This document shows positions 28,932 to 36,439 of a DNA stretch of 64,000 nt, piece by piece. The position numbers and the translations under genes are program-made. Position 1 is the first letter of the stretch. Every line of letters begins with the position of its first letter. This DNA is from Rhizobium terricola. GTDB taxonomy: Bacteria > Pseudomonadota > Alphaproteobacteria > Rhizobiales > Rhizobiaceae. The stretch is taken from positions 62,001 to 126,000 of the forward strand of contig NZ_JABBGK010000002.1 in NCBI RefSeq assembly GCF_012927355.1, given 5' to 3'. Below the pieces are notes generated by a model, which did no database searches, was not told the DNA's origin, and saw only the letters and a list, made by a program, of their open reading frames with translations.

Positions 28932-29519
28932 TCAGAGGTCGACGCGGGTCACGGCTCGACGGCCGATGGCCATCAGCAGGGCGGCGGCGAGCGCCGACTT
29001 CAGCACCGCGCCAAGGACGAAGGGCGTGACGCCGAGGCTCAGGCCCTTTTCGACACCGATCAGATAGCTCAGCCACGCACCGCCGACGGCGAGGCAGACG
29101 AGGTTCGCCAGGAGATGCGCGGAGAAGCTCGCCACGACGCGGCTGCCGGTCCAGCCCTTTTCGGCGAGGTAGCCGGCAAGCGCGGCGATCAGCGGGAAGG
29201 AGGCGAGGTAGCCGGCGGTCGGGCCGACGAAGGGCGCGAGCCCCGCCCCGCCATTGGCGAGAACCGGAAGCCCCATCATCGCCTCGCCGAGCCAGGCGAG
29301 AACAGTCAAGGCGCCGAGACGCCAGCCATAGAGCACGCCGATCATGGTGAGCGCGAAGGTCTGCATGGTGATCGGGACCGGAACCATCGGCACGCTGACC
29401 TGCGAGGCCAGCGCCAGGACCGCCGTGCCGATCAACAGCAGGATCGACTGGACGGCCAGGGAACGGTTCTCGATACCGAGCGGATCGAAACGATGGGCAG
29501 AAGCAGACATGGATGTCAT
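28932..29519 (-). CDS. bioY: Biotin transporter substrate-binding subunit BioY
   Basis: Product of 195 aa with about six membrane spans, the S-component of an energy-coupling-factor transporter. Family hallmarks are VPMVPVPITMQTFALT, GVLYGWRLGALTVLAWLGEA and GPTAGYLASF. It imports biotin, either with a BioMN energiser or alone; no bioMN gene is seen near. I chose the ATG at 29519 because GGAGAG lies at the right distance; the ATG at 29531 would abut a BioR box, leaving no room for a ribosome site. Three BioR boxes upstream point to biotin-dependent repression. The DUF1284 gene follows. Confidence 0.93.
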   Translation of the reverse strand: MTSMSASAHRFDPLGIENRSLAVQSILLLIGTAVLALASQVSVPMVPVPITMQTFALTMIGVLYGWRLGALTVLAWLGEAMMGLPVLANGGAGLAPFVGPTAGYLASFPLIAALAGYLAEKGWTGSRVVASFSAHLLANLVCLAVGGAWLSYLIGVEKGLSLGVTPFVLGAVLKSALAAALLMAIGRRAVTRVDL

Positions 29520-29532
29520 CACACTCTCCATT

Positions 29533-29542
29533 TTATAGATAA
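29533..29542. promoter_or_regulatory. BioR box 1 (bioY proximal)
   Basis: TTATAGATAA, the exact BioR consensus in inverted orientation to box 2, starts 14 nt before the chosen bioY start codon. BioR bound here would block transcription or initiation of bioY. Confidence 0.85.
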
Positions 29543-29562
29543 TTTAATTCACGACGAATCTT

Positions 29563-29572
29563 TTATCTATAA
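29563..29572. promoter_or_regulatory. BioR box 2
   Basis: TTATCTATAA, perfect consensus, with its centre 30 bp (about three helical turns) from box 1, so two BioR dimers could sit on the same face of the DNA. Confidence 0.85.
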
Positions 29573-29719
29573 AATTCTGCGAGGCAAGCACTTGGGACGA
29601 CAAAACCAGCCAGAAAGCAGATTGAGACTGAGATACAAACCGCAGGAGCCTGAAAAAAGCAAAGGGAATTCAGCCTCGTCCGCGTAGGAAACGTGCGACA
29701 GTCCACAGGCGTCGAATTT

Positions 29720-29729
29720 TTATCTATAA
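29720..29729. promoter_or_regulatory. BioR box 3, just downstream of bioR
   Basis: TTATCTATAA, perfect consensus, 157 bp upstream of box 2 and 8 nt after the bioR stop codon, within AT-rich DNA. It is unexpected next to the 3' end of a gene; it could help DNA looping for bioY or mark a remote promoter. Confidence 0.8.
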
Positions 29730-29737
29730 TTTTTCGA

Positions 29738-30406
29738 TCAGCCGACGATGGCGAAACCCTGGTCGTCGCGGCCGCCGGTCTGCGGCATTGGCGCGCGGCC
29801 GATCCACTGGACGTGGCGCTCGAGGATGCGGCAGGCCTCGCCGGCATCCCCGGCGCGCAGGGCGGCAAGAATCGCCCGGTGGTCGTGGTCGGTGCGGGCC
29901 TCCCAGGCAGCGCGCCAGGCGACGAAAAGAAACCGGGCGCTGACGGCATGCAGATCGTCGATGACGGTGAGCAGGCGCGGCATGTCGCAGGTCGAGACGA
30001 TCAGCCGGTGGAAGCGGCGATTGGCTTCCTCCCAGGTCTGGACATCCCTGGCGGCATCGGCATCGGCGGCGGCCTGCTCCGCGGCATCGAGCACGGCGGG
30101 CGTCAAGTTGGGCGCCGCGTGCCTCAGCGCCAGAACCTCGAGCGCGGCGCGCATCTCGGCGATCTCGCGGACCTGCTTCAGGTCGAAGGCGGCTACACGA
30201 ACGCCGCGGCGCGGGATACTGACGACAAGGCCCTGCGCCTCCAGTCGCCGGAACGCCTCGCGGACGGGCACGTGGCTCGCCCCAAATTCCTCGGCGATAT
30301 GATCCTGGCCGAGGCGGGAACCGGGCACCAGCTCGCCATGGATGATCCGCTCCGCGAGGGCGCGGCTGATGCGGCTGGCGAGCGTGTTGTCCTGATCCTT
30401 TTCCAT
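29738..30406 (-). CDS. bioR: GntR-family biotin regulator BioR
   Basis: Product of 222 aa. The N-terminal winged helix is GntR type (ASRISRALAERIIHGELVPGSRL, then HVPVREAFRRLEAQGLV), followed by an FCD-type all-helical domain (MRAALEVLALRHAAP and on). It is identified as BioR by its place beside bioY and the three consensus BioR boxes; BioR represses biotin uptake and synthesis genes in alphaproteobacteria without a BirA-type DNA-binding domain. The ATG at 30406 is preceded by AGG at a fitting distance. No BioR box is seen upstream of its own start, so self-control is not evident, while one lies right after its stop codon. Confidence 0.88.
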   Translation of the reverse strand: MEKDQDNTLASRISRALAERIIHGELVPGSRLGQDHIAEEFGASHVPVREAFRRLEAQGLVVSIPRRGVRVAAFDLKQVREIAEMRAALEVLALRHAAPNLTPAVLDAAEQAAADADAARDVQTWEEANRRFHRLIVSTCDMPRLLTVIDDLHAVSARFLFVAWRAAWEARTDHDHRAILAALRAGDAGEACRILERHVQWIGRAPMPQTGGRDDQGFAIVG

Positions 30407-30667
30407 GGAACCTGCATAGTCAGCGTCGCGTGGCTTGTCGAGCGCACCCCCATGCGCCCCATCCCGCCTTCCGAGCCCTCCAGCCCAAAAACAGTCAGGC
30501 CGAGCAGCGAAAAGAGGCATTTCAGAAAAACATAATTTACCAATGCCCGGGACAATCGCCGACGGCCAACCGCCTGCGCGCAACGAGGGGTTCCTTGCGC
30601 GGGAGGCGGATGGCGATCGCCGGGGCAGCCCGGATTCGACCAATTCCTAGACTGGGGGATCAAGGGC

Positions 30668-31525
30668 ATGTGCCTCGATTGCGAAACGACCGGCCTCAAC
30701 CGCCGCAAACTGATGAAACTCGCCGGTTTCGGACTGGCAGCTGGCGCGCTTGCGTCGGGCGCCTCGGCCAACGAGCAGAAGAAGCCGGCCCACGAAGCGG
30801 AGCAGGCCGCGGACGCCCATGGTGCGGACGCGCATGCCGCCGAGGCCCCCGCATCGGAAGGGCATGCAACGGAAACGCATGCAGCGGAAGCACCGGCCGC
30901 GGCAGCCCACGAGGCCGAAACCGGCGGCCTGACGCCGAAGCAGGCGCTTTCCAAGCTTCGCGAAGGCAATCGTCGCTTCGTCGAGGATGCCAATGCCTGC
31001 GCCTCCAATCTGGCGCACCGGCGGGAGGAACTGGCCGGCGGCCAGCATCCCTGGGCGATCGTGCTCACCTGCTCCGACAGCCGCGTGACGCCGGAGCTGA
31101 TCTTCGGCGGCGTGACGCTCGGCGAACTCTTCGTCATCCGCAATGCCGGCAACGTGCTCGACACGAGTGCGCTCGGAACGATCGAATACGGGGCGGAGCA
31201 TCTGCATGCGCCGCTGATCGTGGTGATGGGCCACAAGAAGTGCGGGGCGGTCGCGGCCGCCTGCGACGTCGTGCAGAAAGGCACCGAACTCGACGGCTCG
31301 ATCGGCAAGATGGTGCAGCCGATCCTGCCGGTCGCGCTTGCGGCGCTGTTCAAGTCGGAGGACTTCGTCGGCCAGACCGTGCGCAACAACGCGGTTTCGG
31401 GCGCCGCGCGGATCATGCGCGAGAGCCCGATCGTCGCCCACCTCGTCGAGGAGGGCAAGGTCCGCATCGTGCCGGCCGTCTACGACATCGAGACCGGCGA
31501 AGTCGAGTTCATCAGCAAGGCCTGA
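30668..31525 (+). CDS. Beta-class carbonic anhydrase, probably exported
   Basis: Product of 285 aa. The beta-carbonic anhydrase core (about residues 88-285) has the zinc ligands Cys135 (CSDSR), His189 and Cys192 (GHKKC) and catalytic Asp137, so it should convert CO2 and bicarbonate. The N-terminus is odd: MCLDCETTGL, then a twin-arginine-like signal NRRKLMKLAGFGLAAGA, suggesting export via Tat. Residues 41-84 form a low-complexity linker of Ala, Glu and six His (DAHGADAHAAEA and similar), possibly metal-binding. Lone gene, read away from bioR with 261 nt between. Ribosome site GGGGATCAAGG is weak. Cytosolic relatives lack the first 85 residues. Confidence 0.92.
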   Translation: MCLDCETTGLNRRKLMKLAGFGLAAGALASGASANEQKKPAHEAEQAADAHGADAHAAEAPASEGHATETHAAEAPAAAAHEAETGGLTPKQALSKLREGNRRFVEDANACASNLAHRREELAGGQHPWAIVLTCSDSRVTPELIFGGVTLGELFVIRNAGNVLDTSALGTIEYGAEHLHAPLIVVMGHKKCGAVAAACDVVQKGTELDGSIGKMVQPILPVALAALFKSEDFVGQTVRNNAVSGAARIMRESPIVAHLVEEGKVRIVPAVYDIETGEVEFISKA

Positions 31526-31536
31526 CCGGCAAACCT

Positions 31537-31881
31537 TCAGCCGAGGGCCGCCCGGCTGTCGCCCGGCGCTTCCTCGCGCTCGGCAAGGCCGTAGTCGCGA
31601 AGAACATGGGCGACGCGCAGGCGGTAGTCGGCAAAAACGCCGCCGCGTCCGGCGCGCTGGGCCTCGCGATGTTCCTGCGTTTCGCGCCAGCGGCGAACCG
31701 CCTCCTCATCCCGCCAAAAGGACAGCGAAAGCAGCTTGCCCCTGACAGACAGGCTCTCGAAGCGTTCGACCGAGATGAAGCCGTCCATCTGCTCGAGGCT
31801 CGCCCGCAATTCGCCGGCGAGATCGAGATAGCGGTGACGTTCGCCGACATAAGGCGTCACCTCGAAGATCACGGCGATCAC
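31537..31881 (-). CDS. Antibiotic biosynthesis monooxygenase (ABM) family protein
   Basis: Product of 114 aa with the ABM/dimeric alpha-beta barrel fold: MIAVIFEVTP, then LEQMDGFISVERFESL and LSLSFWRDEEAVRRWRETQEHREAQRAG. Members of this fold act without cofactor as quinone or polyketide monooxygenases, haem-degrading enzymes or small stress proteins; nothing here points to one of them. Its start overlaps the stop of the NIPSNAP gene (ATGA, 31878-31881), so they are translated together. The ArsR-type regulator next door is read divergently and probably controls the pair. Convergent with the carbonic anhydrase gene. Confidence 0.85.
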   Translation of the reverse strand: MIAVIFEVTPYVGERHRYLDLAGELRASLEQMDGFISVERFESLSVRGKLLSLSFWRDEEAVRRWRETQEHREAQRAGRGGVFADYRLRVAHVLRDYGLAEREEAPGDSRAALG

Positions 31882-32207
31882 GGCCGTATCCCCTTCGCCG
31901 GCTCGCCCGACACGCGCTTCACGAAAATCCGGTCCTCTTCGAGAATGAAACGCTCGCGGGCAGCGAAGTCGTAATTCGCCCTGCCCAACGGATCGGCGGC
32001 TAGACGGGCGCGATAGGCCTCGTAGGCTGCCAGATCCTCGATATGGTAGATACCGTAGGCGGTGGTGGCCGAGCCTTCGTGCGGGGCGAAATAGCCGACA
32101 AGGTCTGCCCCGCAGCGCGGGATCGCCTCACCCCAGTTGCGGGCATAGGCGGCGAACTGGTCGCGGGCGAAGGGATCGATCCGGTAGCGGATGACACAGG
32201 TAATCAT
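31878..32207 (-). CDS. NIPSNAP family protein
   Basis: Product of 109 aa, another small alpha-beta barrel protein related to ABM: MITCVIRYRIDPFARDQFAAYARNW, GYFAPHEGS, and the C-terminal helix RANYDFAARERFILEEDRIFVKRV. The family is poorly understood; bacterial members are often in operons with ABM proteins. It precedes the ABM gene, with which its stop overlaps. It is divergent from the ArsR-type gene with 83 nt between start codons, in which a perfect palindrome (32269-32292) probably is the operator for both directions. No signal peptide. Likely cytosolic redox or detoxification partner of the ABM protein (inference). Confidence 0.85.
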   Translation of the reverse strand: MITCVIRYRIDPFARDQFAAYARNWGEAIPRCGADLVGYFAPHEGSATTAYGIYHIEDLAAYEAYRARLAADPLGRANYDFAARERFILEEDRIFVKRVSGEPAKGIRP

Positions 32208-32268
32208 GGGGTCTCCTTTTCTGCGGCGACATCAACCGCCCCCTCTCCTCGCATGTTGCCAGACGACG

Positions 32269-32292
32269 ATGCTTCGATTACGATCGAAGCAT
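32269..32292. promoter_or_regulatory. 24-bp palindromic operator overlapping the ArsR start codon
   Basis: Arms ATGCTTCGAT (32269-32278) and ATCGAAGCAT (32283-32292) are perfect inverted copies around TACG. The last two bases of the palindrome are the first two of the start codon at 32291. It is a strong candidate operator for the ArsR-type protein, serving both it and the NIPSNAP-ABM pair. Confidence 0.7.
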
Positions 32293-32977
32293 GAGTGAAG
32301 GACCAGACATTGCGCGCCTTGCCGCCCTGATCGGTGACCCCGCCCGGGCGAACATGCTGCTCTCGCTGATGGACGGGCGGGCCCTGACGGCGACCGAGCT
32401 TGCCGGGGCGGCCGGCATCACCCTGCAGACGGCAAGCTCCCATCTGGCAAAACTCGAGGACGGCGGGCTGCTTGCCCAGCGCAAGCAGGGCCGGCACCGC
32501 TATTTCACTCTTGCCGATCCGGCCGTCGGCCGGATGATCGAGGGGCTGATGGGTTTTGCGGCGAGCCGCGGCCATGTACGCCACCGGGCGGGTCCCAAAG
32601 AGCCGGCGCTGCGAAAGGCGCGGGTCTGCTACGACCACCTCGCCGGCGATTACGGGGTGCGGATGCTCGACAGCCTGCGCGCGTCCGGCGCGATTGCGGG
32701 CGACGAGGAGCATCCGCAACTGACCGCCGCCGGCGATGTTCTGATGGCGAGCCACGGCATCGACGTCGACGGACTGAAGGCGCTGCGCCGTCCGCTCTGC
32801 CGTGCCTGCCTCGACTGGAGCGAGCGGCGCCACCACCTTTCCGGCTCACTCGGCAAGGCGCTGCTCGACCACATGCTCGACAAGGGCCATGCCCGGCGCG
32901 AGGCCGGCAGCCGTGTCGTCGCCTTTTCACCGGAAGGCGAGCGGCGGTTTGCGGCCATGTTTCCCCTGCCTGACTGA
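32291..32977 (+). CDS. ArsR-family transcriptional regulator with C-terminal Cys motif
   Basis: Product of 228 aa, about twice the size of a minimal ArsR protein. Residues 1-75 form the winged helix: IGDPARANMLLSLMDGRALTATEL, then ITLQTASSHLAKLEDGGLL. The C-terminal half has a motif VCYDHLAGDYG and CRACLDWSERRHHLSGSLG, with three Cys and two His that could bind metal or act as a redox switch. The usual ArsR metal site (ELCVCDL) is absent. It is divergent from the NIPSNAP-ABM pair and very likely controls it. The start codon lies within the palindrome and only a weak GAAG precedes it, so the mRNA may be leaderless. Confidence 0.88.
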   Translation: MSEGPDIARLAALIGDPARANMLLSLMDGRALTATELAGAAGITLQTASSHLAKLEDGGLLAQRKQGRHRYFTLADPAVGRMIEGLMGFAASRGHVRHRAGPKEPALRKARVCYDHLAGDYGVRMLDSLRASGAIAGDEEHPQLTAAGDVLMASHGIDVDGLKALRRPLCRACLDWSERRHHLSGSLGKALLDHMLDKGHARREAGSRVVAFSPEGERRFAAMFPLPD

Positions 32978-33035
32978 TATCCTCCAGCCAATGCAGCGGC
33001 CCGGCTGAAACCGCTCGGAGCGGGGTCGACACCAC

Positions 33036-33084
33036 TTGCAAAGAAACCGACCAGACGGTATCTTTGATGACAGTTATATCCGTC
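33036..33084 (+). promoter_or_regulatory. Promoter and possible TetR operator of the SMR gene
   Basis: -35 TTGCAA (33036-33041), 17-nt spacer and -10 TATCTT (33059-33064) form a good promoter. The half sites GACGGTAT (33054) and ATATCCGTC (to 33084) are near-perfect inverted copies across the -10 and start region, a fitting place for repression by the TetR protein encoded downstream. Confidence 0.5.
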
Positions 33085-33099
33085 CCCCGAGAGTTTTCC

Positions 33100-33444
33100 A
33101 TGAATGCCATGCTCATCAACTACGCCTCGCTTGCTGCCGCCATCGTGTTCGAGGTGATCGGCACGACCTTCCTGCAGAAGTCCGAGCAGTTCAGCAGGCT
33201 CGTGCCGACAGGGGCCATGGTGTTTTTCTACGTGGTCTCCTTCTATCTCCTGTCGCAGGCGCTCAAGGGGCTTCCGCTCGGTGTCGCCTATGCGATGTGG
33301 AGCGGGCTCGGCATCGTCTTGACGGCGATCGTCGGCATCGTGGTGTTCAAGCAGTCGCTGGACAATCCGGCGCTTGCCGGCATGGGACTGATCATCGCGG
33401 GCGTCGTCGTGATGAACGCGTTCTCCAGCTCGGTTTCGCACTGA
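33100..33444 (+). CDS. Small multidrug resistance (SMR) family transporter
   Basis: Product of 114 aa with four membrane spans, the standard size of SMR proteins. The functional Glu is in the first span (Glu18, in AAIVFEVIGTTFLQKS, equal to EmrE Glu14). GLPLGVAYAMWSGLGIVLTAIVG and LIIAGVVVMN are further family marks. It works as a dimer exchanging protons for cationic drugs, or for guanidinium in the Gdx subgroup; EmrE-like residues AYAxWSG suggest the drug exporters. The TetR gene follows within 3 nt and should regulate it. The start is the ATG at 33100; an earlier one at 33064 lies within the promoter. Confidence 0.93.
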   Translation: MNAMLINYASLAAAIVFEVIGTTFLQKSEQFSRLVPTGAMVFFYVVSFYLLSQALKGLPLGVAYAMWSGLGIVLTAIVGIVVFKQSLDNPALAGMGLIIAGVVVMNAFSSSVSH

Positions 33445-33446
33445 CC

Positions 33447-34010
33447 ATGGCGACGGCACATCACCGCAAGAAGGAACCCGACAAGGTTCGCCGCTCGCTG
33501 ATCGAGCGGACGGCCAAGCTCGCGCTCGACCAGGGGCCGGCAGCGATCACGATCCAGGCGGTCGCCGAGGCGGCGGGCGTGACCAAGGGCGGGTTGCTGC
33601 ATCACTTTTCCAGCAAGCAGGCGCTGATCGAGGCGGTGTTCGATGACCTCCTCAAACAGTTCAGCGACGAGATCGACCGCTTCATGGCGGACGATCCGGA
33701 ACCGATCGGCCGCTTCACCCGCGCCTATGTCCGGGCCGCATTCGCCGACCACAAGCTCGGAACCCGCAGCCCGTGGGCGGCACTTTCGGCGACGACCATC
33801 TTCGATCCTGCAATGCGGAAACAGTGGTCGAACTGGCTCGACGCCCGCCTCGAGGTCCACAGCGCGACCGACAACTCCCCGCGCCTGGAAATCGTCAGGC
33901 TTGCGGCAGACGGCGTCTGGATGGCCGACCTGATGGGCCAGGGGCGCCCGGTGACCCGCGATCTTTCGCATCTCGAACCGCAACTTTTGGCGCTCGCCTC
34001 GGAAAAGTGA
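33447..34010 (+). CDS. TetR-family transcriptional regulator
   Basis: Product of 187 aa. N-terminal TetR helix-turn-helix: VRRSLIERTAKLALDQGPAAITIQAVAEAAGVTKGGLLHHFSSKQALIEAVFDDL. The C-terminal half (about 90-187) is a helical ligand-binding domain of the TetR_C group (WMADLMGQG). The ATG is 2 nt after the SMR stop codon, so the two genes are coupled: the pump is read first and the regulator second. It most likely represses its own operon at the promoter 33036-33084 and is released by a toxic cation exported by the pump. Inducer unknown. Confidence 0.92.
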   Translation: MATAHHRKKEPDKVRRSLIERTAKLALDQGPAAITIQAVAEAAGVTKGGLLHHFSSKQALIEAVFDDLLKQFSDEIDRFMADDPEPIGRFTRAYVRAAFADHKLGTRSPWAALSATTIFDPAMRKQWSNWLDARLEVHSATDNSPRLEIVRLAADGVWMADLMGQGRPVTRDLSHLEPQLLALASEK

Positions 34011-34109
34011 CGCGCAGCAACCGCTCCCGCGGCATGTGCCGGATTGTCCTTTGTCAGCTCATCGTGTAGGTCAGGCCCTCCCCCAGGACCACAGGACGGA
34101 TTTCCAGAC

Positions 34110-34799
34110 ATGAGCGGTTTCGACCTCACCATCTTCGATTGCGACGGCGTGCTCGTCGATTCCGAGATCATCGCGGCCAAGGTCGAATCCAAGCTGCTCA
34201 ACGAGGCCGGCTATCCGATCTCGGTCGAGGAAATGGGCGAACGCTTCGCCGGCATGACCTGGAAGAATATCCTGCTAACCGTCGAGCAGGAAATCGACAT
34301 TCCACTCTCGGCCAGCCTGCTCGACAAGTCGGAGGCCCTGCTCGACCAGCGGCTCGCCCGCGAGGTGAAGATGATCGAAGGCGTGCAGTTTGCACTTGCC
34401 CGCCTCAAGGGACCGCGCTGCATCTGCTCCAACTCGTCGTCAAGCCGGCTGGACATGATGCTGACCAAGGTCGGCCTGAAGCCGTTCTTTGCTCCCCACA
34501 TCTATTCGGCCAAGGATCTCGGCGCCGACCGGGTCAAGCCGAAGCCGGACATATTCCTGCACGGTGCCGCTCAGTTCAACGTTTCGCCGTCGAGATGCGT
34601 CGTGATCGAGGATTCGGTGCACGGCGTGCATGCGGCGCGCGCCGCCGGCATGCGGGTGATCGGCTTCACCGGTGCGTCGCATACCTATCCGTCGCATGCC
34701 GACCGACTGACCGACGCAGGCGCGGAAACCGTGATTGCGCGGATGAACGACCTGCCGGCCGTGATCGCCGCGATGGAAAGCTGGGCCGGCGTCGCCTGA
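34110..34799 (+). CDS. HAD-superfamily phosphatase (subfamily IA)
   Basis: Product of 229 aa. Motif I is IFDCDGVLVDSE, with both catalytic Asp residues; motif II CSNSSSSRLD; Lys in RVKPKPDIFLHG; motif IV VIEDSVHGVHAARAAGM. The helical cap after residue 18 gives the beta-phosphoglucomutase/phosphoglycolate phosphatase type of enzyme. The usual substrates are small sugar phosphates such as 2-phosphoglycolate, but no residue here gives the substrate away. The start at 34110 follows GGACGG and opens MSGFDLTIFD. It is read alone, after the SMR/TetR unit and before the convergent lipid kinase gene. Cytosolic. Confidence 0.92.
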   Translation: MSGFDLTIFDCDGVLVDSEIIAAKVESKLLNEAGYPISVEEMGERFAGMTWKNILLTVEQEIDIPLSASLLDKSEALLDQRLAREVKMIEGVQFALARLKGPRCICSNSSSSRLDMMLTKVGLKPFFAPHIYSAKDLGADRVKPKPDIFLHGAAQFNVSPSRCVVIEDSVHGVHAARAAGMRVIGFTGASHTYPSHADRLTDAGAETVIARMNDLPAVIAAMESWAGVA

Positions 34800-34861
34800 C
34801 GCACGGCAACAAACGAGGGCCGCCGTGACGCCTCAGCGCCGGCCGTCGTCGCGGACCGGTT

Positions 34862-35779
34862 TCAGATCTTGAGGCTGAGTGCCGCCGGCAGAACCTCGAC
34901 CGACAGGCGGCGATAAGCGATCGCCTCGCCGTCAGCCTCGACCGACAGCGCCTCCCCCGGCAGCGGTTCGATCTCGATCGAGCGCCCCTTGTGGAAGCTG
35001 ATCAGCGGGTGACCGACATGGGACGCCGAATAGAGCCGCGCGAGTATGCCAAGCACGCCGATCCGGCCGGCACCGCGGAGCACGCCGACATCGAGCATTC
35101 CGTCGGCGAGATCGGCAAAGGGCACGACATGCATGCCGCCGCCGAACCAGGCACCGTTGGCGATCGCAGCGACCGTGACCGGGCCGACAAAGACCTCCTG
35201 ACCATCGACCACGACCCGCGCACCCTGCGGGCGATAACGCAGGATCCCGGCGATCGAGGCGAGCAGGAAGCGTGCGGAACCATTGGCCAGTCGCCGTTCG
35301 CGGTTGTTGACGGCGCGGACGATCTCGCCGGAGACGCCGGCGCTGGCGATGTTGACGAAATGACGCTCGAGGGTCCGGCCGTCGGCTAGGGGCGCACGGA
35401 TCCGCGCTACGTCGATCCGACGCACCGCAGCACCCGCGATCCGTCGCACGAGGGCGTCGGGCTCGGGCGGCAGGGCGAAGTTGCGGGCGAAATCGCATCC
35501 GGTGCCGGTCGGCAGGAAGGAGAACAGGGTGCCCGGCCGGGAGGAACGCATGATCCCGTCGACGACCTCGCCGATCGTCCCGTCGCCGCCAACCGCGATG
35601 ATCCAGTCGAAACCTTTTTCGACGAGTTCGACGGCCAGCGGCCCGGCCTCGCCGCCCATGCTCGTCTCGCGCACGACGGCGCCCGGCAGATGGGTGGCCA
35701 GGAGCGGATCGATAGCATGCCATAACCGCGCTCCGGAACGGCCTCCAGAGACGGGATTCCTGATAATCGCGATGTTCAC
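34862..35779 (-). CDS. Diacylglycerol/sphingosine kinase family lipid kinase
   Basis: Product of 305 aa. The nucleotide-binding motif GGDGT (64-68) follows FDWIIAV, and the opening IIRNPVSGGRSG is the family's first motif. FLPTGTGCDFARNF and the C-terminal ADGEAIAYRRLSVEVLP complete the DAGK-cat and accessory domain. It is close to YegS/BmrU-type bacterial lipid kinases that phosphorylate diacylglycerol, phosphatidylglycerol or a sphingoid base. No membrane span is visible, so it acts at the inner face of the membrane. It is convergent with the HAD gene; the gene upstream on the same strand is the lipoprotein at 35879. Confidence 0.92.
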   Translation of the reverse strand: MNIAIIRNPVSGGRSGARLWHAIDPLLATHLPGAVVRETSMGGEAGPLAVELVEKGFDWIIAVGGDGTIGEVVDGIMRSSRPGTLFSFLPTGTGCDFARNFALPPEPDALVRRIAGAAVRRIDVARIRAPLADGRTLERHFVNIASAGVSGEIVRAVNNRERRLANGSARFLLASIAGILRYRPQGARVVVDGQEVFVGPVTVAAIANGAWFGGGMHVVPFADLADGMLDVGVLRGAGRIGVLGILARLYSASHVGHPLISFHKGRSIEIEPLPGEALSVEADGEAIAYRRLSVEVLPAALSLKI

Positions 35780-35878
35780 CCATGCCCCCCGGCATCTGGT
35801 GTTATCGTCCGTTCAGGAGAACGGACGCCCTTGCATTTCATCGGTGATGTGCGGATTGCGGCAGACGCCTAAGCCGGA

Positions 35879-36439
35879 TCACTTCTTCTTTTTGACCGGA
35901 CCTTCGTCGAAGCCGATGTGCACCTTGGTGAGACCGCCGACATCGCCGGGGATGGTCACGTCCTTGGTGAAGACGAACTGGGTTGCCTGGGCGACGTCCG
36001 CGATCGTGACAGGGAACTGGGTCAGCTCCGAATAGAGGACCTTGTCGCCATCGGTGACGGCCACGCGGATCGGCAGGTTGACCGGTCCAGCCTTGCCTTC
36101 GGGACCGGCAACGAGACGGCCCTGGACCATGGCGGTGACCGTGAGCGTCGTGTCGCTGCGGGCGCAGGAACGCGTGGTGTCGGCGAGCGACGCCTGGTAG
36201 ACGACCTTGGCCGGATCGTCCTGGCCACCCTTGGCGTAGACGCGGTGATAGGCGGTGCCGTCCCGCAGCGCGATCGTCGGGCAGAAACCCTGGACCATCG
36301 GGGCGGCGGCGGTCGCCGGAGCGGCTGCCGGCTTGTCGGCGGCCGAGCTCAGCGCTCCACCCGGATTGCCGGCGTTGCAGCCTGCAAGAACCATCAACAA
36401 GGATGCGGCCAAGATCCCGCGGGACACCTTCACTGACAC
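35879..36439 (-). CDS. Putative lipoprotein, unknown function
   Basis: Product of 186 aa. Signal peptide with lipobox L-A-G-C at about residues 18-21 (MVLAGCNAG). A short Ala/Pro-rich linker leads to a soluble domain with GFCPTIALRDGTAYHRVY, SCARSDTTL and the strands VPVTIADVAQATQFVFTKDVTI. Two Cys may form a disulphide. The C-terminus is a run of four Lys. It ends 99 nt before the lipid kinase gene on the same strand, so a common transcript is possible. Proteins like this are conserved in Rhizobiales envelopes but I know no function. Start taken at the ATG giving the complete signal. Confidence 0.8.
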   Translation of the reverse strand: MSVKVSRGILAASLLMVLAGCNAGNPGGALSSAADKPAAAPATAAAPMVQGFCPTIALRDGTAYHRVYAKGGQDDPAKVVYQASLADTTRSCARSDTTLTVTAMVQGRLVAGPEGKAGPVNLPIRVAVTDGDKVLYSELTQFPVTIADVAQATQFVFTKDVTIPGDVGGLTKVHIGFDEGPVKKKK

